DNA from: Xestospongia bergquistia
Taxonomy: Eukaryota > Porifera > Demospongiae > Haplosclerida > Petrosiidae
Assembly: GCA_963965975.1 (NCBI GenBank)
Contig: OZ014423.1
Span: forward strand, 3,622,301 to 3,686,300
Length of the DNA: 64,000 bases
Reading direction: 5' to 3'
In this document: positions 46,918 through 58,837 of the stretch, piece by piece
Layout: each line of letters opens with the position of its first letter
Numbering within the stretch: the first letter of the stretch is position 1
Translations under genes and position numbers: made by a program
The notes under the pieces: model-generated
What the model saw: the letters and a program-made list of their open reading frames with translations, nothing else
Database searches by the model: none
What the model was told of the DNA's origin: nothing

Positions 46918-49900
46918 TAGGTTTAGACTATTGAGAGAAGTTTATAAAGTAAACTGCTCAGTCTAAAGGACTTTATGGTTCTAACTAAATAAACAGCTAT
47001 TAACAGTTTAGTAAGTTAGATTGCATTAACTTTCTAAAGACTTTAAGTTAAAGACCTGAGAAGGTTTACACTATTGAGAGAAGTTTACAAAGTAAACTGC
47101 TCAGTCTAAAGGACTTTATGGCACTAACTAAAAAAACAGCTATTAACAGTTTAGTATGTTAGTTTGCATTAAATCTCTAAAGTCTTTAAGTTAAAGACTT
47201 TAGAAGGTTTAGACTATTGAGAGATTTTTATAAAGTAAACTGCTCAGTCTAAAGGACATTATGGCACTAACTAAATAAACAGCTATTAACAGTTTAGTAA
47301 GTTAGTTTGCGTTAACGCTCTAAAGTCTTTAAATTAAAGACTTTAGTAGGTTTAGACTATTGAGAGAAGTTTATAAAGTAAACGGCTCAGTCTAAAGGAC
47401 TTTATGGCACTAAATAAATAAACAGCCACTAACAGTTTAGTTAGTTTGTTTGCATTAACCCTTTAAAGTCTTTAAGTTAACGACTTTGAATGTTTAGACT
47501 ATTGAGAGAAGTTTATAAAGTAAACTGCTCAGTATAAAGGACTTTATGGCACTAACTGAATAAACAGCTATTAACAGTTTAGTAAGTTAGTTTGCATTAA
47601 CGCTCTAAAGACTTTAAGATAAAGACTGTAGAAGGTTTAGACTATTGAGAGAAGTTTATAAAGTAAACTGCTCAGTCTAAAGGACTTTTTGGCACTAACT
47701 AAATAAAGAGGTATTAACAGTTTAGTAAGTTAGTTTCCATTAACGTTCTAAAGTCTTTAAGTCAAAGGCTTTACAAGGTTTAGACTATTGAGAGAAGTTT
47801 ATAAAGTAAACTGCTCAGTCTAAAGGACTTTATGGCACTAACTAAATAAATAGCTATTAAGAGTTTAGTAAGTTAGTTAGCATTAACGCTCTAAAGTCTT
47901 TAAATTAAAGAATTTAGTAGGTTTAGACTACTGACTGAAGTTTATAAAATAAACTGCTCAGTCTAAAGGACTTTATGGAACTAAGTAAATAAAGAGCTAT
48001 TAAAAGTTTAGTAAGTTAGTTTGAATTAAAGCTCTAAAGTCTTTAAGTTAAAGACTTGAGAAGGTTTAGACTGTTGAGAGAAGTTCATAAAGTAAACTGC
48101 TCAGTCTAAAGGACTTTATGGCACTAATTAAATAAACAGCTATTAACAGTTTAGTAAGTTTGTTTGCATTAACGCTCTAAAGTCTTTTAAGTTAATGACT
48201 TTAGAAGGTTTAGACTATTAAGAGAAGTTTACAAAGTAAACTGCTCAGTCTAAAGAACTTCATAGCGCTAACTAACTAAACAGCTGTTAACAGTTTAGTA
48301 ATTTAGTTTGCATTAACGCTTTAAAGCTTTAACTTAAAGACTTTAGTAGGTTTAGACTACTGAGAGAAGTTTATAAAATAAACTGCTCAGTCTAAAGGAC
48401 TTTATGGAACTAAGTAAGTAAACAGCTATTGACAGTTTAGTAAGTTAGTTTGCATTAACGCTCTAAAGTCTTTAAGTTAAAGACTTTAGAAGGTTTAGAC
48501 TATTGAAAGAAGTTGATAAGGTAAACTGTTCAGTCTAAAGGACTTTATGGAACTAACTAAATAAACAGCTGTTAACAGCTTAGTAAGTTAGTTTGCATTA
48601 AAGCTCTAAAGTCTTTAAGTTAAAGACTTGAGAAGGTATAGACTAATGAGAGAAGTTTATAAAGTAAACTGCTCAGTCTAAAGGACGTTATGGCACTAAA
48701 GAAATAAACAGCTATTAACAGTTTAGTACATTAGTTTGCATTAACCCACTAAAGTCTTTAAGTTAACGACTTTGGAATGTTTGGACTACAGAGAGAAGTT
48801 TATAAAGAAAACTGCTCAATCTAAAGGACCTTATGGCGCTAACTAAATAAACAGCTATTAACAGTTTAGTAAGATAGTTTGCATTAAAGCTCTAAAGTCT
48901 TTAAGTTAAAGACTTTAGAAGGTTTAGACTATTGAGAGAAGTTTATAAAGTAAACTGCTAAGTCTAAAGGACTTTATGGCACTAAATAAATAAACAGCTA
49001 TTAACAGTTTAGTAGGTTTGTTTGCATTAACCCTCTAAAGTCTTAAACTTAACGACTTTGGAAGGTTTAGACTATTGAGAGAAGTTTATAAAGTAAACTG
49101 CTCAGTCTAAAGGACTTTATGGCACTAACTAAATAAACATCTATTAACAGTTTAGTAAGTTAGATTGCATTAAGGTTCTTAAGTCTTTAAGTTAAAGACT
49201 TTAGAAGGTTTAGACTATTGAGAGATGTTCATAAAGTAAACTGCTCAGTCTAAAGGACATTATGGCACTAACTAAATAAACAGCTATTAACAGTTTAGTA
49301 AGTTAGTTTGCATTAACGCTCTAAAGTCGTTAAGTTAAACCTTTAGAAGGTTTAGACTATTGAGAGAAGTTTATAAAGTAAACTGCTCAGTCTAAAGGAC
49401 TTTATGGCACTAACTAAATAAAGAAGTATTAACAGTTTAGTAAGTTAGTTTGCATTAACGCTCTAAAGTCTTTAATTTAAAGACTTTAGAAGGTTTAGAC
49501 TATTGAGAGAAGTTTACAAAATAAACTGCTCAGTCTAAAGGACTTTATGGCACTAACTAAATAAACAGCTATTAACAGTTTAGTAAGTTAGTTTGCATTA
49601 ACGCTCTAAAGTCTTTAAGTTTAAGGCTTTAGTAGGTTTAGACTATTGAGAGAAATTTATAAAGTAAACTGCTCAGTCTAAAGGACTTTATGGTACTACC
49701 TAAATAAAAAGCTATTAACTGTTTAGTAAGTTTGTTTGCATTAACGCTCTAAAGTCTTTAAGTTAAAGACTTTAGAAGGTTTAGACTATTGAGAGATGTT
49801 TATAAAGTAAACTGCTCCGTCTAAAGGACATTATGGCACTAACTAAATAAACAGCTATTAACAGTTTAGTAAGTTTGTTTGCATTAACGCTCTAAAGTCG

Positions 49901-51107
49901 TTAAGTTAAAGACTTTAGAAGGTTTAGACTATTGAGAGAAGTTTATAAAGTAAACTGCTCAGTCTAAAGGACTTTATGGCACTAACTAAATAAACAGCTA
50001 TTAACAGTTTAGTAAGTTAGTTTGCATTAACGTTCTAAAGTCTTTAAGTTAAAGACTTTAGAAGGTTTAGACTATTGAGAGAAGTTTATAAAGTTAACTG
50101 CTCAGTCTAAAGGACTTTATGGCACTAACTAAATAAACAGCTATTAACAGTTTAGTAAGTTACTTTGCATTAACGCTCTAAACTCTTTAAGTTAAAGACT
50201 TTAGTAGGTTTAGACTATTGAGAGAAGTTTATAAAGTAAACTGCTCATTCTAAAGGACTTTATGGTACTACCTAAATAAAAAGCTATTAACTGTTTAGTA
50301 AGTTTGTTTGCATTAACGCTCTAAAGTCGTTAAGTTAAAGACTTTCGAAGGTTTAGACTATTGAGAGAAGTTTATAAAGTAAACTGCTCAGTCTAAAGGA
50401 CTTTATGGCACTAACTAAATAAACAGCTATTAACAGTTTAGTAAGTTAGTTTGTATTAACGCTCTAAAGTCTTTAAGTTAAAGACTTTAGAATGTTTAGA
50501 CTATTGAGAGAAGTTTATAAAGTAAACTGCTCAGTCTAAAGGACTTTATGGCACTAACTAAATAAACAGCTATTAACAGTTTAGTAAGTTAGTTTGCATT
50601 AAAGCTCTAAAGTCTTTAAGTTAAAGACTTTAGAAGGTTTAGATTATTGAGAGATGTTTATAAAGTAAACTGCTCAGTCTAAAGGACGTTATGGCACTAA
50701 CTAAATAAAGAGGTATTAACAGTTTAGTAAGTTAGTTTGCATTAACTCTCTAAAGTCTTTAAGTTAAAGACTTTAGTTGGTTTAGACTATTGAGAGAAGT
50801 TTATAAAGTAAACTGCTCAGTCTAAAGGACTTTATGGTACTAACTAAATAAGCAGCTATTAACTGTTTAGTAAGTTAGTTTGCATTAACGCTCTAAAGTC
50901 TTTAAGTTAAAGACTTTAGAAGGTTTACACTATTGAGAGAAGTTTACAAAGTAAACTGCTCAGTCTAAAGGACTTTATGGAACTAACAAATTAAACAGCT
51001 ATTAACAGTTTAGAAAGTTAGTTTGCATTAACGCTCTAAAGTCTTTAAGTTAAAGACTTTATAAGGTTTAGTCTATTGAGATAAGTTTATAAAGTAAACT
51101 GCTCAGT

Positions 51108-51111
51108 CTAA
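51108..51111. repeat. Left flank of piggyBac insertion, CTAA (expected TTAA)
   Basis: The right flank at 53954-53957 is TTAA, the piggyBac target. The left flank reads CTAA, as in most satellite monomers at this position. Confidence 0.7.
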
Positions 51112-51121
51112 CCCTTTCCAC

Positions 51122-51149
51122 GCCACCGACGCATTTATGCGTCGGTGGC
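51122..51149. repeat. Subterminal palindrome of piggyBac left end
   Basis: A perfect 12-base stem with a four-base TTTA loop. Its core ACGCATTTATGCGT (51129-51142) is repeated exactly at 51172-51185. The right end has a related TTTATGCGCATGCGC near 53933. Such repeats may be transposase binding sites. Confidence 0.8.
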
Positions 51150-51333
51150 TGATTGTTCACCAGCGCCGACGACGCATTTATGCGTTTCGTGTATATAACA
51201 TCTCGTACGTTTATCGATTTACCTTGAAACTTCAGTATTTAACAGAACATGACCTTTTTTCCAATTTTACTTTAATAAACCACTCCCTTATACCATAAAA
51301 CACCTTAGTTAGCAGCTGTGAAAACATTAGACA

Positions 51334-53302
51334 ATGGATGATAAGTTGACCACAGAGGATGTTATTGTAAGGCTGTTTAGTGATGATGATGAGAGTGATT
51401 TTAGTGACATTTTTGATGAAGACTTAGGTATTATAATATTTAATTATAATTTATTTCATTAAAGCAAAAAAATTATATATATATATAGATGATGAAATTG
51501 ATGTAGTAGCTGATAGTATTGTTGTGGTTGATGAGACTGAAAAAGAACAATTGAATGGTAAGATAAAAATTATTTTGCAATATATTGTATTATCATTATA
51601 AAACTTACCTGTAATAGTAAGTGGTAGTGGAAGTGTACGTGGAGGTCGTGATAGGCGCGGCAGAGGACGTGGAGGTTGTGGTAGAGGACGAGGTGTTTGT
51701 TACAGTGGTGTTAGGGGACGAGGTGGTTGTAGTAGTAACGGGAAAGGAGGTGATGGAGCTGAACCGTGGATACCAGTGGATGACCTCCAAGCTGACATTC
51801 CACCAACAGCTATCCCATTCATGGAACAGCCAGGACCAAAAATTTCACTATCAGCAGACTCTTCCCCACTGGATTTCTTTTCTCTTTTCTTTAATGACGT
51901 AATAATTCAGATGCTTGTTGATGGTACAAATGAGTATGCTGGTGATGTTATTGCTGAGAAGGAGAGAGGTGGAAAATTAACTCCAAAATCCAGATGGGTG
52001 AAGTGGAGACCAGTCACCACAGAAGAGATGAAGGCGGTCCTGGCGGTTATTATAAACATGGGGATAATGCACTGCCCAGAACGAGCTAGCTATTGGAAGA
52101 CATCATGGGAGAGTTATATACCATTCTTCCATGATGTTCTTCCACGTAACCGATTTGAAGAAATCTTCTGGATGTTACATCTACGAGAAGACACAACATC
52201 AACAAGACTACGACGAATTGACAAAGTTAAGCCTCTTCTCGATCAACTGCTTAAAACATTCCAGAGTGTTTTCTACCCTGGACGTGAGATTTCAGTGGAT
52301 GAAACAATGGTTGGTTTCAAGGGTAGGGTTGGTTTTCGCCAATATTGTCCACTGAAACCGATTAAATGGGGCCTCAAGTCCTTTGTTCTTGCTGATAGTG
52401 CTACAGGGTTTATTCTCAATATAATCCCGTACACTGGAGGTGAGACAAAGGACATATATCTGTCAAATTGTAACCCTGAACTCCCAAGCCTCACCCAGAT
52501 AGTGTTGGCTCTTGTTGAAAATTATCTTCACAAGGGTCATCATATTTATGCTGACCGGCTCTATTCTAGTGTCCCTTTGGTTGATGAGCTAGAGAGGTGT
52601 AACACTGGTTACACTGGGACATTAGTTAGGACTCGGCAACAGCTTCCAAGTGTGGTAAGTGGCAAAAGTTTCAAATTGAACAAGGGAGAAACTAAGGCAT
52701 GGAGAGATGGAAAGAAATTGGTGTTGGCATGGAGGGACAAAGGGAAGCCAACAGTAATGATCTCCACTGTCTATCAGGGGTCAATGACGACAGTTCGAGG
52801 TCGCCGTGGAGAAACCAGGGAGAAACCTCTGGTTGTTGACAAGTACAACCAGAGCATGGGTGGAGTTGATATAGCTGATCAGTATGGATGTTACTATTCA
52901 TTTGGAAGGAGGAGTATCAAGTGGTGGAGGAAGCTCATGTTCTGGTTGCTGGAGGTCAGCCTTGTGAATTCTTATATCCTCTATAAGGCAACTTCCTCAA
53001 ATCATTTGTCACATTCTGACTATCGGCGTAAGCTTGTAGTTGGATTGTGTGAGGGGTTGCCTGTAGGAGATGTAAGACGACAGCTCATGCGGCCTACCAG
53101 GTTGGAGGAGAGGTTCGAGGGACGTCATTATATTGAACGAGGACAGTCAAGACGTAGGTGTATTGTATGCAACAATGCTAAAAGAGGACAAAGACATGAC
53201 ACTATCTTTTATTGTAAAACATGCACACATAATCCACCATTACACCCTGACATTTGTTTTGAACGTTACCACGAACTTGTTAATTATCATTTAGCTACAT
53301 AA
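51334..53302 (+). CDS. piggyBac transposase (DDE_Tnp_1_7), 3 exons, 615 aa
   Basis: Exons 51334-51427, 51489-51557 and 51618-53302 join in frame (94+69+1685 bases). The two introns are about 60 bases with GT..AG ends. The N-terminus is acidic (DDDESDFSDIFDED), followed by an Arg/Gly-rich stretch (about residues 55-95). The catalytic triad is visible as VDE (D282), YAD (D367) and GVD (D472), with spacing close to the known piggyBac triad. The C-terminus has a cysteine-rich zinc-finger-like region (CIVCNN, then CKTC, then C near the end). No stop or frameshift was seen. The enzyme would cut and paste at TTAA sites in the nucleus. The start was chosen because the first ATG opens the acidic N-terminus usual in this family. 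Confidence 0.88.
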
Positions 53303-53953
53303 ATAAACTATATAAATATTACTTACTTGTCACTGTTTGTACTGTGTTGTATTGCATTGTATAACTATTGTCTTGAAATTGTGGTTTGTAATTATGATAC
53401 ATCTTACTAGAAGCTTCACATGTCTTGCTACAGACAAAAGCAACATACTAAGGCTGAAGCTTTTTGTTCATCTAATAACCTTACACTGTAGCAAGTGATC
53501 ACCTATTTCACTATCCTCAAAAATGCCCAATTGCTCTATTTTACAACCACAAGATAAGTACATTCCAAAAACAGAAGGCCACGCCCACTCAAAGAACTAG
53601 TACTACAACGCAAAAAAACACTTTAACGAAGAAATAAGAAACATTCTACTCATTCCTACTATCATCTAAGTCTATTTCAAATAAAAAAAACATGGGGACT
53701 CTTGAAAGATGCTTTATACGTCATTTACAATGTGTGCGTAGTTATAACATAATGCTTACCTTGTAGACGACGAATACACAATTCATTAGAAGAACAAAAC
53801 ATCCACCTATCCATATTGAAGCAAACTTGAAACAGCTAAACTTCTAGGAGACAGTTTAGAGATGATACAAGAGCTTAAACGCAACTACTCCAACCCTGAA
53901 AATACTCGTGCGTTGGCAGTAATTACTTGCTTTATGCGCATGCGCGACAAGGG
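53303..53953 (+). other. 3' non-coding part of the piggyBac element
   Basis: AATAAA occurs just after the stop (near 53301-53307). The rest has no open frame and ends with the TTTATGCGCATGCGCGACAAGGG-type right terminus, a GC-rich dyad. Confidence 0.6.
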
Positions 53954-53957
53954 TTAA
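53954..53957. repeat. Right target site of piggyBac, TTAA
   Basis: TTAA directly after GGG; the satellite monomer continues with AGGACTTTATGG. Confidence 0.8.
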
Positions 53958-55119
53958 AGGACTTTATGGCACTAACTAAATAAACAGCTACTAACAGTTT
54001 AGTAAGTTAGTTTGCATTAAAGCTCTAAAGTCTTTAAGTTAAAGACTTTAGAAGGTTTAGACTATTGAGAGATGTTTATAAAGTAAACTGCTCAGTCTAA
54101 ATGACATTATGGCACTAACTAAATAAACAGATATTAACAGTTTAGTAAGTTAGTTTGCATTAACACTCTAAAGTCGTTAAGTTAAAGACTTTAGAAGGTT
54201 TAGACTATTGAGAGAAGTTTATAAAGTAAACTGCTCAGTCTAAAGGACTTTATGGCACTAACTAAATAAACGGCTATTAACAGTTTAGTAAGTTAGTTTG
54301 CATTAACGCTCTAAAGTCTTTAATTTAAAGATTTTAGAAGGTTTAGACTATTGAGAGAAGTTTACAAAGTAAACTGTTCAGTCTAAAGGACTTTATGGCA
54401 CTAATTAAATAAACAGCTATTAACAGTTTAGTAAGTTAGTTTGCATTAACGCTCTAAAGTCTTTAAGTTAAAGACTTTAGAAGGTTTAGACTGTTGAGAG
54501 AATTTTACAAAGTATACTGCTCAGTCTAAAGGACTTTATGGCACTAACTAAATAAACGGCTATTAACAGTTTAGTAAGTTAGTTTGTATTAAAGCTCTAA
54601 AGCCTTTAAGTTAAAGACTTTAGAAGGATTAGACTATTTAGAGAAGTTTATTAAGTAATCTGCTCAGTCTAACGGACTTTATGGCACTAAATATATAAAC
54701 ACCTACTAACACTTTAGTAATTTTGTTTGCATTAACGCTCTAAAGTCTTTAAGTTAAGGACTTTGGAAAGTTTAGACTATTGAGAGAAGTTATAAAGTAA
54801 GCTGCTCAGTCTAAAGGACTTTATGGCACAACTAAATAAACAGCTATTAACAGTTTAGTAAGTTAGTTTGCATTAACGCTCTAAAGTCTTTAAGTTAAAG
54901 ACTTTAGAAGGTTTAGACTATTGAGAGAAGTTTATAAAGTAAACTGCTCAGTCTAAAGGGCTTTATGGCCCTAACTAAATAAAGAGCTATTAACAGTTTA
55001 GTAAGTTAGTTTGCATTAACGCTTTAAAGTCTTTAAGTTAAAGACTTTAGAAGGTTTAGACTATTGAGAGAAGTTTACAAAGTAAACTGCTCAGTCTAAA
55101 GGACTTTATGGCACTAACT

Positions 55120-58100
55120 AAATAAAGAGGTATTAACAGTATAGTAAGTTAGTTTGCATTAAGGCTTTAAAATCTTTAAGTTAAAGACTTTAGTAGGTTT
55201 AGACTACTTAGAGAAGTTTATAAAATAAACTGCTCAGTCTAAAGGACTTTATGGAAATACGTAAATAAACAGCTATTAACAGTTTAGTAAGTTAGTTTGC
55301 ATTAACGCTTTAAAGTCTTTAAGTTAAAGACTTCAGAAGGTTTAGACTATTGAAAGAAGTTGATAAGGTAAGCTGCTCAGTCTAAAGGACTTCATGGCAC
55401 TAACTAAATAAACAGCTGTTAACAGTTTAGTAAGTTATTTTGCATTAACGCTCTAAAGTCTTTAAATTAAAGACTTGAGAAAGTATAGACTACTGAGAGA
55501 AGTTTATAAAGTAAACTGCTCAGTCTAAAGGACTTTATGGCACTAAATAAATAAACAGCTATTAACACTTTAGTAAGTTAGTTTGCATTAAAGCTCTAAA
55601 CTCTTTAAGTTAACTACTTTGGAATGTTTAGACTATTGAATGAAGTTTATAAAAAAAACTGCTCAGTGTAAAGGACTTTATGGCACTAACTAAATAAACA
55701 GCTATTAACAGTTTAGTAAGTTAGTTCGCATTAAAGCTCTAAAGTCTTTAAGTTAAAGACTTTAGAAGGTTTAGACTATTGAGAGAATTTTAAAAAGTAA
55801 ACTGCTCAGTCTAAATGACTATATGGCACTAACTAAATAAAAAGCTATTAAGAGTTTAGTAAGTTAGTTTGCATTAACGCTCTAAAGTCTTTAAGTTAAA
55901 GACTTTAGAAGGTTTAGACTATTGAGAGAAGTTTATAAAGTAAACTGCTCAGTCTAAAGGACTTGATGGCACTAACTAAATAAACAGCTATTAACACTTT
56001 AGTAAGTTAGTTTGCCGTAACGCTCTAAAGTCTTTAAGTTAAAGAGTTTAGAAGGTTTAGACTATTGAGAGATGTTTATAAAGTAAACTGCTCAGTCTAA
56101 AGGACTTTATGGCACTAAATAAATAAACAGCTATTAACACTTTAGTAAGTTTGTTTGCATTAAAGCTCTAAACTCTTTAAGTTAACGACTTTGGAATGTT
56201 TAGAATATTGAGCGAAGTTTATAAAAAAAACTGCTCAGTGTAAAGGACATTATGGCACTAACTAAATAAACAGCTATTAACAGTTTAGTAAGTTAGTTTG
56301 CATTAACGTTCTAAAGTCTTTAAGTTAAAGACATTAGAAGGTTTAGACTATTGAGACAAGTTTATAAAGTAAACTGCTCAGTCTAAAGGACTTTATGGCA
56401 CTAACTAAATAAATAGCTATTAACAGTTTAGTAAGTTAGTTTGCATTAATGCTCTAAAGTCTTTAAGTTAAAGACTTTCGTAAGTTTAGACTATTGAGAG
56501 AAGTTTATAAAGTAAACTGCTCAATCTAAAGGACCTTATGGTACTAACTAAATAAACAGCTATTAACTGTTTAGTAAGTTAGTTTGCATTAACGCTCTAA
56601 AGTCTTTAAGTTAAAGACTTTAGACGGTTTACACTATTGAGAGAAGTTTATAAAGTAAACTGCTCAGTCTAAATGACTTGATGGCACTAACTAAATAAAC
56701 AGCTATTAACAGTTTAGTAAGTTAGTTTGCATTAACGCTCTAAAGTCTTTAAGTTAAAGACTTTAGAAGATTTAGACTATTGAGAGAAGTTTATAAAGTA
56801 AACCGCTCAGTCTAAAGGACTCTATGGTACTAACTAAATAAACAGCTATTAACTGTTTTGTAAGTTAGTTCGCATTAAAGCTCTAAACTCTTTAAGTTAA
56901 CGACTTTGGAATGTCTAGACTATTGAGAGAAGTTTATAAAAAAAACTGCTCAGTCTAAAGGACTTTATGGCACTAAATAAATAAAGAGGTATTAACAGTA
57001 TAGTAAGTTAGTTTGCATTAAGGCTTTAAAATCTTTAAGTTAAAGACTTTAGTAGGTTTAGACTACTTAGAGAAGTTTATAAAATAAACTGCTCAGTCTA
57101 AAGGACTTTATGGAAATACGTAAATAAACAGCTATTAACAGTTTAGTAAGTTAGTTTGCATTAACGCTTTAAAGTCTTTAAGTTAAAGACTTCAGAAGGT
57201 TTAGACTATTGAAAGAAGTTGATAAGGTAAGCTGCTCAGTCTAAAGGACTTCATGGCACTAACTAAATAAACAGCTGTTAACAGTTTAGTAAGTTATTTT
57301 GCATTAACGCTCTAAAGTCTTTAAATTAAAGACTTGAGAAAGTATAGACTACTGAGAGAAGTTTATAAAGTAAACTGCTCAGTCTAAAGGACTTTATGGC
57401 ACTAAATAAATAAACAGCTATTAACACTTTAGTAAGTTAGTTTGCATTAAAGCTCTAAACTCTTTAAGTTAACTACTTTGGAATGTTTAGACTATTGAAA
57501 GAAGTTTATAAAAAAAACTGCTCAGTGTAAAGGACTTTATGGCACTAACTAAATAAACAGCTATTAACAGTTTAGTAAGTTAGTTCGCATTAAAGCTCTA
57601 AAGTCTTTAAGTTAAAGACTTTAGAAGGTTTAGACTATTGAGAGAATTTTAAAAAGTAAACTGCTCAGTCTAAATGACTATATGGCACTAACTAAATAAA
57701 CAGCTATTAAGAGTTTAGTAAGTTAGTTTGCATTAACGCTCTAAAGTCTTTAAGTTAAAGACTTTAGAAGGTTTAGACTATTGAGAGAAGTTTATAAAGT
57801 AAACTGCTCAGTCTAAAGGACTTGATGGCACTAACTAAATAAACAGCTATTAACACTTTAGTAAGTTAGTTTGCCGTAACGCTCTAAAGTCTTTAAGTTA
57901 AAGAGTTTAGAAGGTTTAGACTATTGAGAGATGTTTATAAAGTAAACTGCTCAGTCTAAAGGACTTTATGGCACTAAATAAATAAACAGCTATTAACACT
58001 TTAGTAAGTTTGTTTGCATTAAAGCTCTAAACTCTTTAAGTTAACGACTTTGGAATGTTTAGAATATTGAGCGAAGTTTATAAAAAAAACTGCTCAGTGT

Positions 58101-58837
58101 AAAGGACATTATGGCACTAACTAAATAAACAGCTATTAACAGTTTAGTAAGTTAGTTTGCATTAACGTTCTAAAGTCTTTAAGTTGAAGACATTAGAAGG
58201 TTTAGACTATTGAGACAAGTTTATAAAGTAAACTGCTCAGTCTAAAGGACTTTATGGCACTAACTAAATAAATAGCTATTAACAGTTTAGTAAGTTAGTT
58301 TGCATTAATGCTCTAAAGTCTTTAAGTTAAAGACTTTCGTAGGTTTAGACTATTGAGAGAAGTTTATAAAGTAAACTGCTCAATCTAAAGGACCTTATGG
58401 TACTAACTAAATAAACAGCTATTAACTGTTTAGTAAGTTAGTTTGCATTAACGCTCTAAAGTCTTTAAGTTAAAGACTTTAGACGGTTTACACTATTGAG
58501 AGAAGTTTATAAAGTAAACTGCTCAGTCTAAATGACTTGATGGCACTAACTAAATAAACAGCTATTAACAGTTTAGTAAGTTAGTTTGCATTAACGCTCT
58601 AAAGTCTTTAAGTTAAAGACTTTAGAAGATTTAGACTATAGAGAGAAGTTTATAAAGTAAACCGCTCAGTCTAAAGGACTCTATGGTACCAACTAAATAA
58701 ACAGCTATTAACTGTTTTGTAAGTTAGTTCGCATTAAACCTCTAAACTCTTTAAGTTAACGACTTTGGAATGTCTAGACTATTGAGAGAAGTTTATAAAA
58801 AAAACTGCTCAGTCTAAAGGACTTTATGGCACTAACT
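55120..58837 (+). repeat. Higher-order repeat, period 1,859 bp (13 monomers), two copies
   Basis: The variant at 55141 (ATAGTAAGTT) recurs at 57000, and the A-rich variant at 56221 (ATAAAAAAAA) recurs at 58080; both are 1,859 bases apart = 13 x 143. The copies run about 55120-56978 and 56979-58837 with few differences. Confidence 0.85.

Larger units (their letters stand above)
44268..51111 (+). repeat. Satellite array, left part: 143-bp monomer, ~48 copies
   Basis: The monomer length is 143 bases in the regular part (for example 45451 to 45594). Each monomer carries a 27-base palindrome (example 45569-45595: 13-base arms around a G), a nested stem TTTAGACT/AGTCTAAA around AGTTTA/TAAACT (45600-45645), and a weaker ACTAAC/GTTAGT pair. 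Monomers at the left edge and scattered ones have substitutions or small indels. There is no open frame. A centromeric or heterochromatic role is possible but not shown. Confidence 0.95.
51112..53953 (+). mobile_element. piggyBac DNA transposon, 2,842 bp, inside a satellite monomer
   Basis: It begins CCCTTTCC and ends GACAAGGG; CCC..GGG ends next to TTAA are typical of piggyBac. Satellite sequence stops and resumes at the same monomer position on the two sides. It carries one complete transposase gene and subterminal palindromes. Its base composition is much less AT-rich than the surroundings. It appears young and potentially autonomous. Confidence 0.9.

Noticed and set aside
44268..51111. 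CRISPR-like array of regularly spaced repeats
   Set aside because: The whole 143-base unit repeats without unique spacers, and the gene context is animal; it is a tandem satellite.
51605..51790. - strand Ser/Thr-rich open frame
   Set aside because: It is the complement of the Arg/Gly-rich coding stretch of the transposase and has no independent support.
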